A DNA stretch of 64,000 nucleotides, taken from Sphingobium sp. CAP-1 (GTDB lineage: Bacteria > Pseudomonadota > Alphaproteobacteria > Sphingomonadales > Sphingomonadaceae). Position 1 is the first letter of the stretch. The number at the start of each line of letters is the position of its first letter. Location of the stretch: assembly GCF_009720145.1 (NCBI RefSeq), contig NZ_CP046256.1, forward strand, positions 159,980 through 223,979, read 5' to 3'. The notes beneath the pieces are model-generated. The model was not told the DNA's origin and made no database searches. It saw only the letters and a program-made list of their open reading frames with translations. A program made the translations under genes and the position numbers. Below are positions 62,080-64,000 of the stretch, piece by piece.

Positions 62080-63408
62080 ATGACACCCCAACAAAATGAC
62101 ATCCTCGCCCGAGTCGAGGGCAGCGCGCCGATGGGCAGGCTGATGCGCCAGCACTGGATGCCCGCGTGCATGTCCGAAGAGGTGGCCGAACCGGATTGTA
62201 CGCCGCTGCGCGTCCGCCTCCTCGGCGAGAATATGGTGGTGTTCCGCGACAGCAAGGGTCGTCTGGGCGCGCTTGACGAGCAATGCCCGCACCGCCGCGC
62301 GTCGCTGGCCTTTGGCCGCAACGAGGAATGCGGCCTGCGTTGCCTCTATCATGGCTGGAAGTTCGACGTGAACGGCAACGCCATCGACATGTCGTCCGAG
62401 CCGGTCGACGCCAAGCTGCGCAGCACGATGAAGACCAAGGCCTATCCGGTCCAGGAGGCCGGCGGGTTCGTCTGGGTGTGGATGGGCAATCCCGATCAGG
62501 TGACGCCGTTCGACAAGCCCAACTGGGCGACCGTACCGGACGACAAGATCAGCATCGTGAAGATGCATGGCGCATGCAACTGGGCACAGGTGCTCGAAGG
62601 CTCCATCGACTCGGCGCACAGTTCGAGCCTGCACTCGTCCAACATGCCGACGGCAACCGAGGTCAGCGGATCGACCGCGACCGACACCGCCTGGCTACGG
62701 CCGTCGGCCGACAAGGCGCCACGCCTTGAGGTCCAGAAGACCAGCTTTGGCTTCCGCTATGTCGCGATCCGCAAGCCGATCGTCGACGCCGATGCCACTG
62801 ATTATATCCGCATGACACTCTATGTGGCGCCCTATACCGTCCACATTCCATCGAATGACCAATATCATCTGAGCCAGATGCTGGTCCCGATCGATGATGA
62901 GAACACGATGTTCTACTGGGTCGCCTGGCATCCCGAAAAAGGCATTTCGACCGACGCATGGGCGCAAATTCTGCGGTGCCGAGATCGGCAAGGATGTCGA
63001 GCCGATCACCTTCAAAAAGATGCGCAACGCAGGAAACAACTATCTCCAGGATCGCGTAGCCATGAAGGACGGCGATTTCACCGGTATCTACGGCATCCGG
63101 CGCAGGACATGGCGATGTGGGAATCGATGGGTACGCTCGCCGATCGTGGCGATGATCGCCTGGGGTCGAGCGACAAGGCGATCTTCACGTTCCGCACACA
63201 GATGTACCGCGCCGCGCAGGCGGTGGAAAAGGGCGAGCCGGCGATCGGCACGACCGAGCCGCACATTCCGAACGCCAAGCTCATGTCGTTCGAAGGCATC
63301 GTGCCTAAGGGCACCGACTGGCGGCTGCTCAATGTCTCGGACGAAGAGGCGGATATCATGCGGACCGTATCGACAGATGTCGACGCTCTCGGGGACGTCC
63401 GCGCTTGA
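62080..63408 (+). CDS. pht3: Rieske oxygenase alpha subunit, module 2, with an internal out-of-frame segment
   Basis: A 442-codon frame, most residues identical to the module 1 oxygenase. Rieske CPHR/CLYHGW and the HX4H pair (DSAHSSSLH) are intact. Between about 62960 and 63098 the sequence reads in a different frame: an extra G (GGG at 62960-62962) shifts it, and a lost C near 63097 restores it just before QDMAMW, which carries the iron-ligand Asp. Some 46 residues are scrambled without a stop. AAGGAT precedes the ATG. Activity is doubtful if the indels are real. Confidence 0.85.
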   Translation: MTPQQNDILARVEGSAPMGRLMRQHWMPACMSEEVAEPDCTPLRVRLLGENMVVFRDSKGRLGALDEQCPHRRASLAFGRNEECGLRCLYHGWKFDVNGNAIDMSSEPVDAKLRSTMKTKAYPVQEAGGFVWVWMGNPDQVTPFDKPNWATVPDDKISIVKMHGACNWAQVLEGSIDSAHSSSLHSSNMPTATEVSGSTATDTAWLRPSADKAPRLEVQKTSFGFRYVAIRKPIVDADATDYIRMTLYVAPYTVHIPSNDQYHLSQMLVPIDDENTMFYWVAWHPEKGISTDAWAQILRCRDRQGCRADHLQKDAQRRKQLSPGSRSHEGRRFHRYLRHPAQDMAMWESMGTLADRGDDRLGSSDKAIFTFRTQMYRAAQAVEKGEPAIGTTEPHIPNAKLMSFEGIVPKGTDWRLLNVSDEEADIMRTVSTDVDALGDVRA

Positions 63409-64000
63409 TGATGTCCCTGCCGCCCATTGCCGGGCTCGACGCGGATGCCGTCAGTCATTTCGTCCAGTCCGTACTCAAGGAGGATCTGGGCTAGGTGGTG
63501 ATGTCACCACCGACCTCACCATCCCCGCCGACGCACGGCTGATCGCGACGATCCAGACTCGCGAGCAGATTGCCGTTGCGGGCATCGATCTCGCCCAGGT
63601 CTTCTTCGAGGCCTTGATCCCGATGTCCGGGTCGAGCGGCTTGCCAGGGATGGAGATGAGCTCCAGGCGGGTGCCCCGATCATGCGCGTGGAGGGTCGCG
63701 CCCGCCCGATGTTGTCGGCGGAGCGCTCGGCGCTGAACACGCTGCACACCTCACCGGTATTGCACCCTTACTCGAAGCTATGCCAACATGATCGCGGGCA
63801 CGTCGTGCATCCTGCTCGACACCCGCAAGACCATACCCGCCTGCGCGCAATGAGAATATGCTGCCCGCATGGGCGGGGCGCACAATCATCGTATGCGGCT
63901 CGACGACGGCATCCTGATCAAGGACAATCATGTCGCGATCTGCGGCTCGATCGAGGCGGCCGTGCGCGCGGCCAAGGCGGGCAAGTCAGCACTCCCGGTC
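63408..64000 (+). pseudogene. Quinolinate phosphoribosyltransferase paralogue, module 2, degenerate and cut by the window end
   Basis: It starts in ATGA overlap with the oxygenase stop, as in module 1. NadC pieces are scattered over all three frames: FVQSVLKEDLG then TAG, ERSALNT, a region equivalent to DTRKT, and RLDDGILIKDNH near 63900. At least four indels plus an in-frame stop make it non-functional as written. It continues beyond the window. Confidence 0.85.

Noticed and set aside
1..64000. CRISPR arrays, tRNA or rRNA genes, riboswitches
   Set aside because: Nothing with regular spaced repeats or recognisable tRNA, rRNA or riboswitch structure was found by reading; short dyads noticed are listed separately.

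Overview
The window looks like part of a large conjugative element, most likely a plasmid, of an alphaproteobacterial sphingomonad (Sphingobium, Novosphingobium or Sphingomonas type). The reasons are the high GC content, an F-type transfer operon in the order known from sphingomonad catabolic plasmids, a complete Lig-type protocatechuate 4,5-cleavage pathway, and a high load of IS21, IS3 and Tn3 elements. I saw no tRNA, rRNA, CRISPR array or replication gene.

Layout. 1-14,534 (minus strand): F-type type IV secretion and pilus operon, traA-L-E-K-B-V-C-W-U-N-F with trbI, trbC, dsbC, an S26 peptidase and small membrane proteins; traF runs off the left edge. 14.5-17.4 kb: a dyad-rich upstream region, two small putative DNA-binding proteins and a lytic transglycosylase. 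17.5-20.0 kb: IS21-family element A, apparently inside a backbone gene. 20.0-21.6 kb: small backbone genes, including an SGNH-like hydrolase. 21.6-28.5 kb: phthalate module 1, with a Rieske oxygenase, a nadC paralogue, ferredoxin and ferredoxin reductase facing a dihydrodiol dehydrogenase, a 4,5-dihydroxyphthalate decarboxylase and a MarR regulator. 28.5-33.2 kb: an orphan moaA, an IS3 scrap, an aldehyde dehydrogenase, a TetR regulator and half of an aldo/keto reductase. 33.2-35.7 kb: IS21 element B. 35.7-46.1 kb: ligC, ligB, ligA, ligJ with accessory genes, a LysR regulator with two HTH domains, divergent ligK-ligU-ligI and an MFS transporter. 46.2-48.9 kb: a MocA-like nucleotidyltransferase, glycerate 2-kinase and a truncated 2-hydroxyacid dehydrogenase. 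48.9-55.2 kb: a Tn3-family transposon carrying IS21 element C. 55.4-58.7 kb: an alpha/beta hydrolase, a beta-lactamase-fold esterase and a MarR regulator. 59.1-64.0 kb: phthalate module 2, a diverged copy of module 1 with many frameshifts.

Read together, the catabolic genes form a route from phthalate to cis-4,5-dihydrodiol, 4,5-dihydroxyphthalate, protocatechuate, 4-carboxy-2-hydroxymuconate semialdehyde (LigAB), 2-pyrone-4,6-dicarboxylate (LigC), 4-oxalomesaconate (LigI, LigU), 4-carboxy-4-hydroxy-2-oxoadipate (LigJ), then pyruvate and oxaloacetate (LigK). The two esterase-type genes share an exact 15-bp operator-like sequence and could feed the route by hydrolysing phthalate esters; that step is inference.

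Mobile DNA has shaped the locus. IS21 copies B and C (2501 bp each, opposite orientation) flank the lig region, and each keeps its own 6-bp target duplication. B splits an aldo/keto reductase in the lig operon. C sits between tnpR and tnpA of the Tn3 element. The Tn3 element truncates a dehydrogenase.
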